Assembly: GCA_020629995.1 (NCBI GenBank)
Contig: JAHDCH010000001.1
Span: forward strand, 5,496-33,616
Reading direction: 5' to 3'
Source: Pseudaestuariivita sp.
GTDB lineage: Bacteria; Pseudomonadota; Alphaproteobacteria; Rhodobacterales; Rhodobacteraceae
DNA length: 28,121 nucleotides
Shown: in pieces, positions 15,708 through 24,801 of the stretch
Position numbering within the stretch: the stretch's first letter is position 1
How the letters are laid out: each line of letters begins with the position of its first letter
Notes under the pieces: model-generated
Seen by the model: only the letters and a program-made list of their open reading frames with translations
Database searches by the model: none
Told to the model about the DNA's origin: nothing
Program-made: the position numbers and the translations under genes

Positions 15708-17077
15708 GACAGGGCGTCCAGAATGCGGGCCCAGCTGCGGATGCCCTTGTGAAAGCATTCGAGGTCGTACTTTTCGTTAGGGGAATGCAGCTGATCGTCG
15801 TCGCGGCCAAAGCCGATCAGCATCGCATCCGTGCCGACAATGGATTTGAAATATCCGGCAATCGGGATCGACCCGCCGCAGCCCACATAGGCCGCCGCCT
15901 TGGGCCATTCGTCAGACAACGCAGCCCGCGCGGCCTCGAACATGGGGCTGTCCGTGGACATCACGCTGGCCGGGCCGGCGCCGAGGTTGTCGTTGAACGT
16001 GACCGTGCAATCGGGCGGCAGCATCGCTTCGACGTAGGCGCGAAAGTTGCGGTCGATCGCCGCCGGGTCCTGCGTGCCCACCAGGCGAAAGCTGATCTTG
16101 GCCGAAGCCTTGGACGGCAGGACCGTCTTGAACCCTTCGCCGGTATAGCCCGACCACATGCCGTTGATCTCGCAGGTGGGGCGGGACCAGATCATCTCGA
16201 GCCCCGACCGGCCCTGTTCGCCCGCGGGCACCGACAGGCCGACCTCACCCAGAAAGGCGCTTTCGTCGAAGCCCAGATCGTCCCATTGCGCGGCAATGGA
16301 ATTGGGCAGCTCGGGCACGCCGTCATAGAAATCGGGCACCGTAACGCGGCCTGTCTCGTCATGCAGGCCAGCCAGAATCCTGGACAACACGCGCGCGGGG
16401 TTCATTGCGATCCCGCCGAACATGCCCGAATGCAGGTCCTTGGAGGGGCCTTCAATCGTGATCTCTTCCTGAAGCATGCCGCGCAGCATCGTGACGATGG
16501 CGGGGGTGTCGTGGCCAAACAGGCCCGTGTCACAGATCAGCGCGATGTCCGAGGTCAGCTCTTCGCGGTTCTCTTCCATGAACGGCACCAGCGAGGGCGA
16601 GCCCGATTCCTCTTCGCCTTCAAAGAAAAAGGTGATGCGGCAGGGCAGGGTGCCATGTTCGGCCTTCCACGCGCGGCATGCCTCGACAAAGGTCATCAGC
16701 TGGCCCTTGTCATCCGAGGTGCCGCGCCCGCGGATCACCCGGCCTTTGGGCGTGTCCTGCAATTGGGGCTCGAACGGAGGCGTGTCCCACAGATCAAGCG
16801 GATCGACGGGTTGCACATCGTAGTGGCCGTAGAACAGCAGGTGCGGACCGTCACCCGGCACATGGCCCACCACCATCGGATGCCCCGGCGTGGGCCGTTT
16901 GGTCACCTCGGCCCCGAGCGAGGCCAGATCGGCCACCAGCCAGTCGGCGGCGGCATCGCAATGGTCGGCATAGGCCGGATCGGTCGAGATAGACGGGATC
17001 CGCAGCAGCTCCATCAGGCGCGTGACCGAGGCGTCAAGATCAGTGTCGATGCGGGAAAGGACGGCGTCGAGGGACAT
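15704..17077 (-). CDS. M20 family metallopeptidase (dipeptidase)
   Basis: 457 residues from the ATG at 17077, which has AGGAG upstream; an ATG nine codons earlier lacks this. It resembles the carnosinase/CNDP-type dipeptidases. The di-zinc site is visible: His85 in FYGHYDVQP, Asp122 in GRGTSDDKG, Glu157 with general base Glu156 in FFEGEEESGS, Asp183 in ICDTG, and a C-terminal His in LHSPNEKY. The lid domain carries LHSGMFGG. Substrates are short peptides or N-acyl amino acids. Cytoplasmic, with no signal peptide. It is divergent from hemA and is the first gene of a two-gene unit with the dehalogenase-like hydrolase. Confidence 0.92.
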   Translation of the reverse strand: MSLDAVLSRIDTDLDASVTRLMELLRIPSISTDPAYADHCDAAADWLVADLASLGAEVTKRPTPGHPMVVGHVPGDGPHLLFYGHYDVQPVDPLDLWDTPPFEPQLQDTPKGRVIRGRGTSDDKGQLMTFVEACRAWKAEHGTLPCRITFFFEGEEESGSPSLVPFMEENREELTSDIALICDTGLFGHDTPAIVTMLRGMLQEEITIEGPSKDLHSGMFGGIAMNPARVLSRILAGLHDETGRVTVPDFYDGVPELPNSIAAQWDDLGFDESAFLGEVGLSVPAGEQGRSGLEMIWSRPTCEINGMWSGYTGEGFKTVLPSKASAKISFRLVGTQDPAAIDRNFRAYVEAMLPPDCTVTFNDNLGAGPASVMSTDSPMFEAARAALSDEWPKAAAYVGCGGSIPIAGYFKSIVGTDAMLIGFGRDDDQLHSPNEKYDLECFHKGIRSWARILDALS

Positions 17078-17102
17078 GGAGGCTCCTGTGATTGTCGCTG
17101 CC

Positions 17103-17130
17103 ACCGTAGCAGCGCGCAGGCCAGCGTCAA
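17103..17130 (-). promoter_or_regulatory. Candidate promoter of the M20 dipeptidase operon
   Basis: Read on the minus strand, TTGACG (17130-17125) and TACGGT (17108-17103) are 16 bases apart and would start transcription about 20 bases before the ATG. The -35 is strong and the -10 moderate. No equally clear promoter for hemA is visible in the rest of this 148-base divergent region. Confidence 0.4.
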
Positions 17131-17225
17131 TTTGCCCGGTGGCCCCAACAAAAAGGTGACTACATGTCGGGTGGCAAGCGGCGGGAATCGTTGTAAAGTA
17201 CCGCTCAACTAACCGGAGAGTAACC

Positions 17226-18449
17226 TTGGATTACGTTACCGCATTGGATGAAGCGCTGGCTCGTCTGCACGAAGAGGGCCGCTATCGGACCTTTATCGAC
17301 ATCGAGCGGGAAAAGGGCGCCTATCCTCATGCAGTTTGGCGTGATGCCGATGGCACCAAGCGCCCGGTCACCGTCTGGTGCGGCAATGATTATCTGGGCA
17401 TGGGTCAGCACCCGGCGGTGCTGAGCGCGATGCACGAGGCGCTGGATGCCACCGGCGCAGGGTCGGGTGGCACGCGCAACATCTCGGGCACCACGGTTTA
17501 TCACAAGGCGCTCGAGGCCGAGCTGGCCGATCTGCACGGCAAAGAGGCGGCACTGCTGTTCACGTCGGCCTACATCGCCAATGACGCAACGCTGTCGACG
17601 CTGCCGCGCCTGTTTCCGGGGCTGATCATCTATTCCGACGCGCTGAACCACGCCAGCATGATCGAAGGCGTGCGCCGCAACGGCGGGTCCAAGCGCATAT
17701 TCAGGCACAACGACGTTGCACATCTGCGCGAGCTGCTGGCGGCGGATGATCCCGCCGCGCCCAAGCTGATCGCGTTTGAATCGGTCTATTCGATGGATGG
17801 CGATTTTGGCCCCATCGCCGAGATTTGCGATCTGGCAGAAGAGTTTGGCGCGCTGACCTATATCGACGAAGTGCATGCGGTGGGCATGTACGGCCCGCGC
17901 GGGGCCGGGGTCGCGGCACGCGATCGGCTGGCGCACCGGATCGACATCATCAATGGCACGCTGGCCAAGGCCTATGGCGTGATGGGGGGCTATATCGCGG
18001 CGTCCGAAAGGATGTGCGATGCGGTGCGGTCCTACGCGCCGGGTTTTATCTTCACCACGTCTCTGCCGCCGGCGGTGGCGGCCGGCGCGGCGGCCAGCGT
18101 GCGGCACCTCAAGCATGACCAGAGCCTGCGCGATGCGCACCAGACCCAGGCACGGATCCTCAAGACACGGCTCAAGGCGCTGGGCCTGCCGCTGATCGAC
18201 CACGGCAGCCATATTGTACCGCTGATCGTCGGTGACCCGGTGCATACCAAACTGCTGTCGGACCGCCTGCTGAGCGATCATGGTCTGTACGTGCAGCCGA
18301 TCAATTTCCCGACCGTGCCGCGCGGGACCGAACGCCTGAGGTTTACCCCCAGCCCTGTCCACAGGGCGGATGACATCGACAAGCTGGTGCGCGCACTGGA
18401 CGAACTCTGGGCACATTGTGCGCTGAATCGCGCCGATATGACGGGCTAA
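17226..18449 (+). CDS. hemA: 5-aminolevulinate synthase
   Basis: 407 residues, the usual size. A PLP enzyme that condenses glycine and succinyl-CoA to 5-aminolevulinate, the first step of tetrapyrrole synthesis by the C4 route used in alphaproteobacteria. The PLP lysine is Lys248 in GTLAKAYG, with Asp214 in YIDEVHAVG and His142 in NHAS. The N-terminus [23 protein letters not shown] matches Rhodobacter-type HemA, so the TTG at 17226 is the start; GGAGAG lies seven bases upstream. A TTG start usually lowers translation, which may limit ALA supply. It is divergent from the dipeptidase gene and followed 106 bases later by the RodZ-like gene. Confidence 0.97.
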   Translation: MDYVTALDEALARLHEEGRYRTFIDIEREKGAYPHAVWRDADGTKRPVTVWCGNDYLGMGQHPAVLSAMHEALDATGAGSGGTRNISGTTVYHKALEAELADLHGKEAALLFTSAYIANDATLSTLPRLFPGLIIYSDALNHASMIEGVRRNGGSKRIFRHNDVAHLRELLAADDPAAPKLIAFESVYSMDGDFGPIAEICDLAEEFGALTYIDEVHAVGMYGPRGAGVAARDRLAHRIDIINGTLAKAYGVMGGYIAASERMCDAVRSYAPGFIFTTSLPPAVAAGAAASVRHLKHDQSLRDAHQTQARILKTRLKALGLPLIDHGSHIVPLIVGDPVHTKLLSDRLLSDHGLYVQPINFPTVPRGTERLRFTPSPVHRADDIDKLVRALDELWAHCALNRADMTG

Positions 18450-18555
18450 GCCCTTTATTCCCCTGTTCATATGCCCGGTCTATGGTAACAAATCTCCAAC
18501 ACACTTGGGGACGAATCGTGTGCAATGCACGGTTGTGGGAAGGACAGGCGAACCG

Positions 18556-20136
18556 ATGATCGGGCGCAAAAACCGTCAGGAGGCAGACATCGAGTCGCCG
18601 GAGCGTCGCAGCTTCGACGATTTCGAGACACGTCTGGGTGACCTCATGCGCGGTGAGCGGGCGACCATGGGCAAGTCGCTTCTGGACGTGCAGCGCGAAC
18701 TTCGGATCAAGGCCGCCTACATCGCCGCGATCGAAAACTGCGACCCTACCGCCTTTGAAACGCCCGGGTTTATCGCCGGCTACGTCCGGTCCTATGCGCG
18801 CTATCTCGGGATGGACCCGGCGCTGACGTTCCAGGCGTTCTGTGACGAAAGCGGCTTTGCCACCGCGCATGGCATGTCGTCCGAAGCCTCGGCCCGCAAG
18901 CGCGACGACGAAATCGCCGCCGCGACCAGCGCGGCCGCCGTGCGGCAGGAGCCGCTGGTCGATTCCCGCACCGCGTTTGTGCCCGCCTCCGAAGGTGTGC
19001 TGTCGCGTGTCGAACCCGGCGCCATCGGTTCGGTGCTGGTGCTGGTTCTGCTGCTGGGCGGTATCGGCTATGGCGGCTGGACCGTCCTGCAGGAAGTGCA
19101 GCGGGTGCAGCTTGCGCCTGTCGAACAGACACCGATTGCCTTGTCGGACCTCGACCCGCTTGAAGCGGCGACAGTGACCGCGGCGGACGCGCAGGATGTC
19201 GCCTCGCTTGAAGCGCCGCGTCAGGCGCTTGACCGGCTGTACCGGCCGCAGGCGCTGGACGTGCCCGTGATGATCGCGCGTGACGCGCCGATCTCGACGC
19301 TTGATCCCCGCAGCAACGGCACCTTTGCCGCGCCGGTGGCGGATGTAGCACCGCTGATTGCAACGGCGCCGGCAGCAACGCCGCCGGTGTCGCAGCATCA
19401 GGGCGTCACCATCCTTGCCGCGCGTCCCTCGTGGATTCAGGTTCAGGATGCCGAAGGGGCTGTGCTGTTCGAAGGTACGATGAACGGCGGCGACACATAT
19501 CCCCTGACCGACGAGGCCGGATCGATGGTCGTAGGCCGCGCCGGCGCTGTCTACCTGATGGTTGACGGGCAGGTGCACGGCCCGACCGGCGCGCGTGGCC
19601 AATCGCTGGGTGGCGTGGCTTTGGCGCGCGAGGCGGTGCTCGAGCGGTTCGCCAAGGCTGACATCGCCGCGGACAGCGACCTGACAAGCCTGGTCGCCGA
19701 GCTTGAGATCACGCCGGCCGAAACCGCCGCGCCCGAGCCGGTTCAGCTGGCCTCGCCCGCGGTGCCTGCCATCCCGGGCAAGCCGCGTGTGTACGAGGAT
19801 GGCCAACCGGCCGTCACCATCGTCGCGTCGGGCGAAACATGGGTTTTGGTCAAGGATGCCACGGGCGCCCGGATTTACGAAGCCGTGCTGCAACGGGGCG
19901 ACACCTATACCGTGCCGCAGACCGAAAACCCGCCCGTCATCCGAACGGGCAATGCGGGCAATGTCTATTTCAACGTCGCGGGCCAGACCTATGGCCCTTA
20001 CGGCGGGCGCGGCGCGATTGCCGACAATCAGCAGCTGACCGCGCAGGCGCTGACCTCGAATTTTGACGTGGCTGACATCACGACCATGCCGGACGAAGTG
20101 CAAAAGGTCGTGGCCGAGCTGTCGACCGGGAACTGA
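18556..20136 (+). CDS. RodZ-like HTH membrane protein with duplicated C-terminal domain
   Basis: 526 residues from the ATG at 18556 (AAGGA 11 bases upstream; TTG 18505 is an alternative). Residues about 20-100 are a cytoplasmic HTH_25-type helix-turn-helix ([31 protein letters not shown]) as in RodZ, which links the MreB cytoskeleton to the wall machinery. A single membrane helix is at 156-176, and the rest is periplasmic and rich in Ala and Pro. Two copies of a DUF4115-like beta domain follow: residues 284-345 ([18 protein letters not shown]) and 420-482 ([18 protein letters not shown]), each continuing with GDTY and then a VxGQ...GP motif. Most RodZ proteins have one copy. It precedes ispG, as rodZ does in Escherichia coli, which supports the assignment. 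Confidence 0.82.
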   Translation: MIGRKNRQEADIESPERRSFDDFETRLGDLMRGERATMGKSLLDVQRELRIKAAYIAAIENCDPTAFETPGFIAGYVRSYARYLGMDPALTFQAFCDESGFATAHGMSSEASARKRDDEIAAATSAAAVRQEPLVDSRTAFVPASEGVLSRVEPGAIGSVLVLVLLLGGIGYGGWTVLQEVQRVQLAPVEQTPIALSDLDPLEAATVTAADAQDVASLEAPRQALDRLYRPQALDVPVMIARDAPISTLDPRSNGTFAAPVADVAPLIATAPAATPPVSQHQGVTILAARPSWIQVQDAEGAVLFEGTMNGGDTYPLTDEAGSMVVGRAGAVYLMVDGQVHGPTGARGQSLGGVALAREAVLERFAKADIAADSDLTSLVAELEITPAETAAPEPVQLASPAVPAIPGKPRVYEDGQPAVTIVASGETWVLVKDATGARIYEAVLQRGDTYTVPQTENPPVIRTGNAGNVYFNVAGQTYGPYGGRGAIADNQQLTAQALTSNFDVADITTMPDEVQKVVAELSTGN

Positions 20137-20161
20137 CCCGCGTCACCACACCGCAGGGGTG

Positions 20162-20189
20162 TTGAATCCTGTCTCGCAAAGTTTACACT
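20162..20189 (+). promoter_or_regulatory. Candidate promoter of ispG
   Basis: TTGAAT at 20162-20167 and TACACT at 20184-20189 with a 16-base spacer, each matching four of six consensus bases. The 88-base gap after the RodZ-like gene makes an internal promoter plausible, but read-through is equally possible. Confidence 0.35.
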
Positions 20190-20224
20190 TGGGCCGAACT
20201 CAAAGATCGGAGCGCGTGAAAGCG

Positions 20225-21346
20225 ATGTCCCTCAACCACGTCCGCCCCTGGCGCAACATCTATCGCCGCACGTCTCGGCAGATCATGGTGGGCAACGTGC
20301 CCGTGGGGGGCGATGCGCCGATCAGCGTGCAGACCATGACCAACACGGTCACCACCGACATTCCCGGCACCATCGTGCAAGTGCAGGCCGCCGCCGAGGC
20401 AGGGGCTGACATTGTCCGCGTCTCGGTCCCCGATCAGGACTCGGCCCGCGCGCTGAAGGAGATCGTGCGCGAAAGCCCGGTGCCCATCGTGGCCGACATC
20501 CATTTCCACTACAAACGCGGGATCGAAGCGGCCGAGGCAGGCGCGGCCTGTCTGCGCATCAATCCCGGCAACATCGGCGACGAGACCCGCGTGCGCGAGG
20601 TCATCAAGGCCGCCCGCGACCACGGCTGTTCGATGCGGATCGGGGTGAATGCCGGAAGCCTCGAAAAGCACCTGCTGGAAAAGTACGGTGAGCCGTGCCC
20701 CGACGCGATGGTCGAAAGCGGCATGGACCATATCAAGGTCTTGCAGGACAACGATTTTCACGAATTCAAGATCAGCTGCAAGGCGTCCGACGTCTTTATG
20801 GCGGCCGCCGCCTATCAGCAGCTGGCCGAACAGACCGACGCGCCGATCCACCTTGGCATCACCGAAGCGGGCGGGTTGACCAGCGGCACGATCAAGTCAG
20901 CCATCGGGCTCGGCAACCTTTTGTGGATGGGCATCGGCGATACGATCCGCGTCTCGCTGTCCGCCGACCCGGTCGAAGAGGTCAAGGTCGGCTACGAGAT
21001 TCTCAAGTCGCTGGGCCTGCGGCACCGGGGGGTGAACATCATCTCGTGCCCGTCCTGCGCGCGGCAGGGGTTTGACGTGATCAAGACGGTCGAGACGCTG
21101 GAGCGGCGGCTTGAACATATCAAGACGCCGATGTCGCTGTCGATCATCGGCTGCGTTGTGAATGGCCCGGGCGAGGCGCTGATGACCGATGTGGGCTTTA
21201 CCGGCGGCGGCGCGGGCAGCGGCATGGTCTATCTGGCGGGCAAGGCCAGCCACAAGATGTCAAACGACCAGATGGTCGATCACATCGTTGAAGAGGTGGA
21301 AAAGAAGGCCGCCCAGCTTGATGCCGAGGCGCAGGCCGCAGAATAA
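20225..21346 (+). CDS. ispG: 4-hydroxy-3-methylbut-2-enyl diphosphate synthase
   Basis: 373 residues. It converts methylerythritol cyclodiphosphate to HMBPP in the non-mevalonate isoprenoid pathway, using a [4Fe-4S] cluster. The cluster ligands are Cys275 and Cys278 (SCPSC) and Cys310 ([10 protein letters not shown]), with Glu317 as the family's fourth ligand. The TIM-barrel N-terminus shows [10 protein letters not shown] and [11 protein letters not shown]. The ATG at 20225 gives the expected [15 protein letters not shown] start; the frame is open further upstream, overlapping the RodZ-like gene, and a GTG at 20216 with GGAG close upstream is an alternative. It follows the RodZ-like gene and faces the convergent DsbA-family gene across a palindrome. 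Confidence 0.97.
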   Translation: MSLNHVRPWRNIYRRTSRQIMVGNVPVGGDAPISVQTMTNTVTTDIPGTIVQVQAAAEAGADIVRVSVPDQDSARALKEIVRESPVPIVADIHFHYKRGIEAAEAGAACLRINPGNIGDETRVREVIKAARDHGCSMRIGVNAGSLEKHLLEKYGEPCPDAMVESGMDHIKVLQDNDFHEFKISCKASDVFMAAAAYQQLAEQTDAPIHLGITEAGGLTSGTIKSAIGLGNLLWMGIGDTIRVSLSADPVEEVKVGYEILKSLGLRHRGVNIISCPSCARQGFDVIKTVETLERRLEHIKTPMSLSIIGCVVNGPGEALMTDVGFTGGGAGSGMVYLAGKASHKMSNDQMVDHIVEEVEKKAAQLDAEAQAAE

Positions 21347-21358
21347 CGCGCGCCGGAT

Positions 21359-21399
21359 GCCGCCGGGCGGCGCACAAAGTTCGTACGAACTTTGTGCGC
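21359..21399. terminator. Two adjoining palindromes between convergent genes, likely bidirectional terminator
   Basis: A 13-base palindrome GCCGCCGGGCGGC (21359-21371) runs into a perfect 30-base palindrome at 21370-21399 whose left arm is GCGCACAAAGTTCGT and right arm its exact complement. They share two bases, so both hairpins cannot be fully formed at once. The element fills the 64-base gap between ispG (plus) and the DsbA-family gene (minus) and reads the same from both sides. There is no long T-run. Termination is inferred; a protein-binding site is possible. Confidence 0.6.
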
Positions 21400-21410
21400 G
21401 GCGCTGAACG

Positions 21411-22166
21411 TCAGCCGCGTTCGGCTGCCACGATCTCGCGCATGGCGTCCAGGGGCACGTACCCCCGGATCATCTCCTGACCAAAGACAAAGCTGGGCGT
21501 GCCGTTGATCTGCAGCGCCTGCGCAAGAGCGCGGGTGCGGGCAATTTCGGATGTCACGTCGGCGCTGCTCATGTGGGCCAGAACCGCGTCGCCGTCCAGC
21601 CCAAGCCCCTCGGCAAGGCGCCGCAGCACCGGAGTTGCAGGATCCGAGTTGAGCGTGATCAGCGCATCATGGGCGGCTTTGTAAGCATCATCGCCGGCCA
21701 GCTGCTTGACCGAGACCGCAAAGCGCGACGATGTCATCGACGCCTCGCCCAGGATCGGCAACTCCTTGACAACAATGCGGATATTGCCGTCGCTTTCGAT
21801 CAGCTCGGCCACTTCGGGATGCGCGCGGCGGCAATAGCCGCAGCGGTAGTCGATGAATTCCACAATGGTGATATCCCCATCCGGATTGCCGCCAACCCAC
21901 GAATATCCGTCATTCTGCAACGCATCGAGGTGCGACAAGACCAGCGCGCTGTCGGCGGCCTCCTGTTCGGCCTGCTGGCGCGCTTCCAGCTGGTTGACCG
22001 CCTCGATGATGATCTCGGGGTTCTCCATCAGATAGGCACGGACCTCGGCGCGGAACGTGGCGCGTTCGGCATCCGTCATCTGGCTCAGGTCAAAGGCCGT
22101 GGCGGGACCCGAGGCCAGTGACAGCGCCAGCGCGCAAGCGCCCGATTTCAGGATGGTCCGCAGCAT
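21411..22166 (-). CDS. DsbA-family thiol-disulfide oxidoreductase
   Basis: 251 residues. An N-terminal signal peptide (MLRTILKSGACALALSLASGPATA) is followed by a helical segment rich in Glu and Gln (about 28-75), as in ScsC/Com1-type proteins. The thioredoxin-fold active site Cys109-Gly-Tyr-Cys112 is in FIDYRCGYCRR, and the cis-proline is Pro224 in NGTPSF. It acts in the periplasm, oxidising or isomerising disulfides or supplying electrons to other thiol proteins; direction cannot be read. The ATG has GAGGAAAA upstream. It starts 28 bases after the M48 protease gene on the same strand, so the two form an envelope-related operon. Confidence 0.93.
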   Translation of the reverse strand: MLRTILKSGACALALSLASGPATAFDLSQMTDAERATFRAEVRAYLMENPEIIIEAVNQLEARQQAEQEAADSALVLSHLDALQNDGYSWVGGNPDGDITIVEFIDYRCGYCRRAHPEVAELIESDGNIRIVVKELPILGEASMTSSRFAVSVKQLAGDDAYKAAHDALITLNSDPATPVLRRLAEGLGLDGDAVLAHMSSADVTSEIARTRALAQALQINGTPSFVFGQEMIRGYVPLDAMREIVAAERG

Positions 22167-22194
22167 GGCTTTTCCTCGTTCTTGTTCGTCGTTG

Positions 22195-23508
22195 TCAGCG
22201 TTTGGCGCGCCGGGCGGCGCTCAGGACGTCTTCGGCGCGGCGAGCGGGGCCCGATCCGCGGGGCAGCAGCCCCACGGCACGCTTTGCATGCAATTCCGCA
22301 TCTTTCAGCCGGCCTTGCAAGGCGTATCTTTCTGCCGTGACCAGCGAGGCCATGCCGTTTTGCCCCTGACGGGCATAGGCGACGGCCAGATCCCGCAGGA
22401 TGCGCGCGTCGCTGAAATCCGCGGCCCGGGCGCGTTCCAGAACCGGCAGGGCAGCCTTGTACTGTTTGGCCGCCAAAAGGGCGCGTCCGTACCCGCCCAG
22501 GATCAAAGGCTGCGCAGGTGCGCGGGCGGCGGCGGTCTTGTAGGTGGCGACGGCGGCGGAATACTGGCGGCTTTCCAGCTGGATCTGCCCTTTGAGGTCA
22601 AGCAGGAACGGATCATTCGGGCGCAGGGCAATGGCCTTGTTGATCGAGGCGATGGCCTTGTTCGTCTTGGATTGCCGGTGATAGGCGGCGGCTTCGCGCA
22701 TGTGGCGGATGTCGGCCGAAGGGCTTTCCTTGGACCGCCGGAACGTCCAGGCGGGCGCACGTTTGAAGGCGGCAACCTTGGCCTTGGCGCGCTGAAACCA
22801 GTATTCGGCGCTGGCGCTCTGGCTGCCGCGCCCTTCAAAGGCGGCGGCCTGGGCACGCAGCGCGCGCAGGCGGTCCCGCGACAGGGGGTGCGTGCGGGCA
22901 TAGGGGTCTTGCCGCCCGGGTTTCAGCAGCTCTTGCCCGGCAAAGATTTCCATCACTTCCACCGCGCCTTCGACCGGAATGCCTGCGCGGACCATGAAAC
23001 GCACGCCTGATTGGTCGGCGCTGGCCTCTTCTGCGCGGGTGTGGCCAAAGAACACGCGGCGGGCCGAGCTGGCCGTGCCGATGGCCAGCCCGGCGGCGGC
23101 CTGGGAATTGCCTGATGCGGCGGCGGCGGCGGCCAGGATCGCGCCCAGGCCCGCCACGGTGCGCGCGGTGCGCAGGTTGCCGGCGCGGCGGGTCAGGTGG
23201 CCATTGGCGATATGCGCGGCCTCGTGCGCGATCACCGCCTGCAAGGCCTGCGCGCTTTCCAGCCGCAACAGCAGTCCGGTGTGGATAAAGATGTGCTGGC
23301 TGTCGGCCACAAAAGCGTTCAGCGTGCCATCGTTGACCAAAAGGATGCGCATGTTCGACGACAGGCCTGCCGCGCGCAGGATCGGCTTGGCCACCTCGCG
23401 CAGCGCGTATTCCACATCGGCGTCCCGGATCAGGCCACGCGCCTCGGCGGCGACGGCAGACAGGGTCAGCGCAAGCGCCATGAAGGTCTTGAGGATTGGT
23501 GCACGCAT
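22195..23508 (-). CDS. M48 family metalloprotease with TPR-like C-terminus (BepA-like)
   Basis: 437 residues. A signal peptide (MRAPILKTFMALALTLSAVAAEARG) precedes an M48 peptidase domain. Zinc ligands are His95 and His99 with catalytic Glu96 in HEAAHIANGH; the third ligand is Glu161 in EEASAD. A Gly/Ala-rich hydrophobic stretch lies at 118-145. From about residue 240 on, TPR-like helical pairs are readable (NKAIASINKAIALRPNDPFLL, YSAAVATYKTAAARAP, YKAALPVLERA). This architecture is that of BepA/YfgC, a periplasmic protease that handles outer-membrane protein assembly. GGAGG precedes the ATG. It leads the operon with the DsbA-family gene and is divergent from the aminotransferase gene. Confidence 0.93.
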   Translation of the reverse strand: MRAPILKTFMALALTLSAVAAEARGLIRDADVEYALREVAKPILRAAGLSSNMRILLVNDGTLNAFVADSQHIFIHTGLLLRLESAQALQAVIAHEAAHIANGHLTRRAGNLRTARTVAGLGAILAAAAAASGNSQAAAGLAIGTASSARRVFFGHTRAEEASADQSGVRFMVRAGIPVEGAVEVMEIFAGQELLKPGRQDPYARTHPLSRDRLRALRAQAAAFEGRGSQSASAEYWFQRAKAKVAAFKRAPAWTFRRSKESPSADIRHMREAAAYHRQSKTNKAIASINKAIALRPNDPFLLDLKGQIQLESRQYSAAVATYKTAAARAPAQPLILGGYGRALLAAKQYKAALPVLERARAADFSDARILRDLAVAYARQGQNGMASLVTAERYALQGRLKDAELHAKRAVGLLPRGSGPARRAEDVLSAARRAKR

Positions 23509-23583
23509 TGACGCGGGCCTCCTGATTTGTCACGCCCGGGCAGAATGCGGGGCAAGGGTCGCGCGGACTGTAGGAGGGCGAGC

Positions 23584-24726
23584 ATGCGGAACTCAAGGCG
23601 CGGAGAGGTTGATCCCTTTATCGTGATGGACGTGCTGGCGGCGGCCCGCGCAGCCGAGGCGCAAGGCCGCCACATCGTTCACATGGAGGTTGGCCAGCCC
23701 GCAACGCCTGCGCCCGCCGCGGCGCGGGCCCGGCTGGCCGCAATGCTGGACGGGGACGCGCTGGGGTATACTCAGGCCACAGGCCTGCCCGAGCTGCGCA
23801 GCGCCATCGCGCAACTCTATGATAAGTGGTACGGAATCAGCGTCGATCCTGCGCGGATTGTGGTGACGGCGGGCGCGTCGGGCGCGTTTGTTCTGGCCTT
23901 TTCGGCGCTGTTCGACACGGGCGACCGCATCGGCATCGGGCGGCCCGGCTATCCGTCGTATCGCCAGATCCTGCATGCGCTGGGGCTGACCGCCGTGGAC
24001 ATCGAAACGCAGGCGGAAAATCGCCTGCAACCGGTCCCGGGCGACGTGGCCGCGCACGGGCTGGACGGGCTGCTTGTGGCCTCGCCCGCCAATCCTTCGG
24101 GCACCATGCTGGGGCGCGAGGATCTGGGCGCGCTGATCGAAGCCTGCCGCGCGCAGGGCGCCGCCTTTATCAGCGACGAGATTTACCACGGGCTGGAATA
24201 CGAGGCCGAAGCGGTGACCGCGCTGGCGCTGTCGGACGAGGCCTATGTCATCAATTCCTTTTCCAAGTTCTTCAGCATGACGGGCTGGCGCGTGGGCTGG
24301 ATGGTCGTGCCCGAGGTGCATGTGCGCCGGGTCGAAAACCTCGCCGCCAACATGTTCATCTGCGCCAGCCACGCCGCGCAGGTTGCCGCGCTGGGCGCGC
24401 TGGACGCACAGGATGAATGCCGGGCCAACGTGGCCGTCTACCAGCGCAACCGCGATCTGATGCTGGCAGGGCTGCCCAAGGCCGGGTTCACGCGGATCGC
24501 GCCGCCTGATGGCGCCTTTTACGTCTATGCCGACGTGTCGGACATCACCGAAGATTCGCGCGCCTTTTGCGCCGAGGTGCTGGACAAGGCCGGTGTGGCG
24601 ATCACGCCGGGGCTCGATTTTGATCCTGTGCGCGGGCACCAGACGGTGCGCTTTTCCTATGCAGGCGCAACCGACGACATCAAGGAAGGCCTGCGGCGGC
24701 TTGCCGCCTTCATGGCGACGCGCTGA
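23584..24726 (+). CDS. Class I/II PLP-dependent aminotransferase
   Basis: 380 residues. Fold-type I aminotransferase of the aspartate aminotransferase superfamily. The PLP lysine is Lys228 in SFSKFFSMTGWRVGW; Asp198 and Tyr201 in SDEIYHG and Asn170 in ASPANPSG are the other cofactor residues. The substrate-binding Arg is probably in VRFSYAG near the C-terminus. The ATG at 23584 has a strong AGGAGGG upstream; the frame extends 19 codons further upstream without support. The donor and acceptor amino acids cannot be told from the sequence. It is 75 bases from the divergent M48 gene, and it is probably separate from amiC, since a strong hairpin follows its stop. Confidence 0.93.
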   Translation: MRNSRRGEVDPFIVMDVLAAARAAEAQGRHIVHMEVGQPATPAPAAARARLAAMLDGDALGYTQATGLPELRSAIAQLYDKWYGISVDPARIVVTAGASGAFVLAFSALFDTGDRIGIGRPGYPSYRQILHALGLTAVDIETQAENRLQPVPGDVAAHGLDGLLVASPANPSGTMLGREDLGALIEACRAQGAAFISDEIYHGLEYEAEAVTALALSDEAYVINSFSKFFSMTGWRVGWMVVPEVHVRRVENLAANMFICASHAAQVAALGALDAQDECRANVAVYQRNRDLMLAGLPKAGFTRIAPPDGAFYVYADVSDITEDSRAFCAEVLDKAGVAITPGLDFDPVRGHQTVRFSYAGATDDIKEGLRRLAAFMATR

Positions 24727-24729
24727 AAT

Positions 24730-24755
24730 GCCCGCTTGCCCGGGGCAGGGCGGGC
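24730..24755 (+). terminator. Strong hairpin after the aminotransferase gene
   Basis: Arms GCCCGC and GCGGGC enclose an inner TGCC/GGCA stem with one bulged G and a short CGG loop. It begins three bases after the stop codon. There is no T-run. It overlaps the TTG at 24736, making that an unlikely start for amiC. Confidence 0.4.
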
Positions 24756-24801
24756 GGGGATACTGCGGCAAAACACCGACGCACGGGGGCAGAGCGGGAC
24801 C

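Noticed and set aside
15749..17212. Plus-strand open frame of 487 codons antisense to the dipeptidase gene
   Set aside because: The minus-strand product has all M20 metal ligands and a good ribosome binding site; the plus frame is unlike any family and rich in His/Arg.
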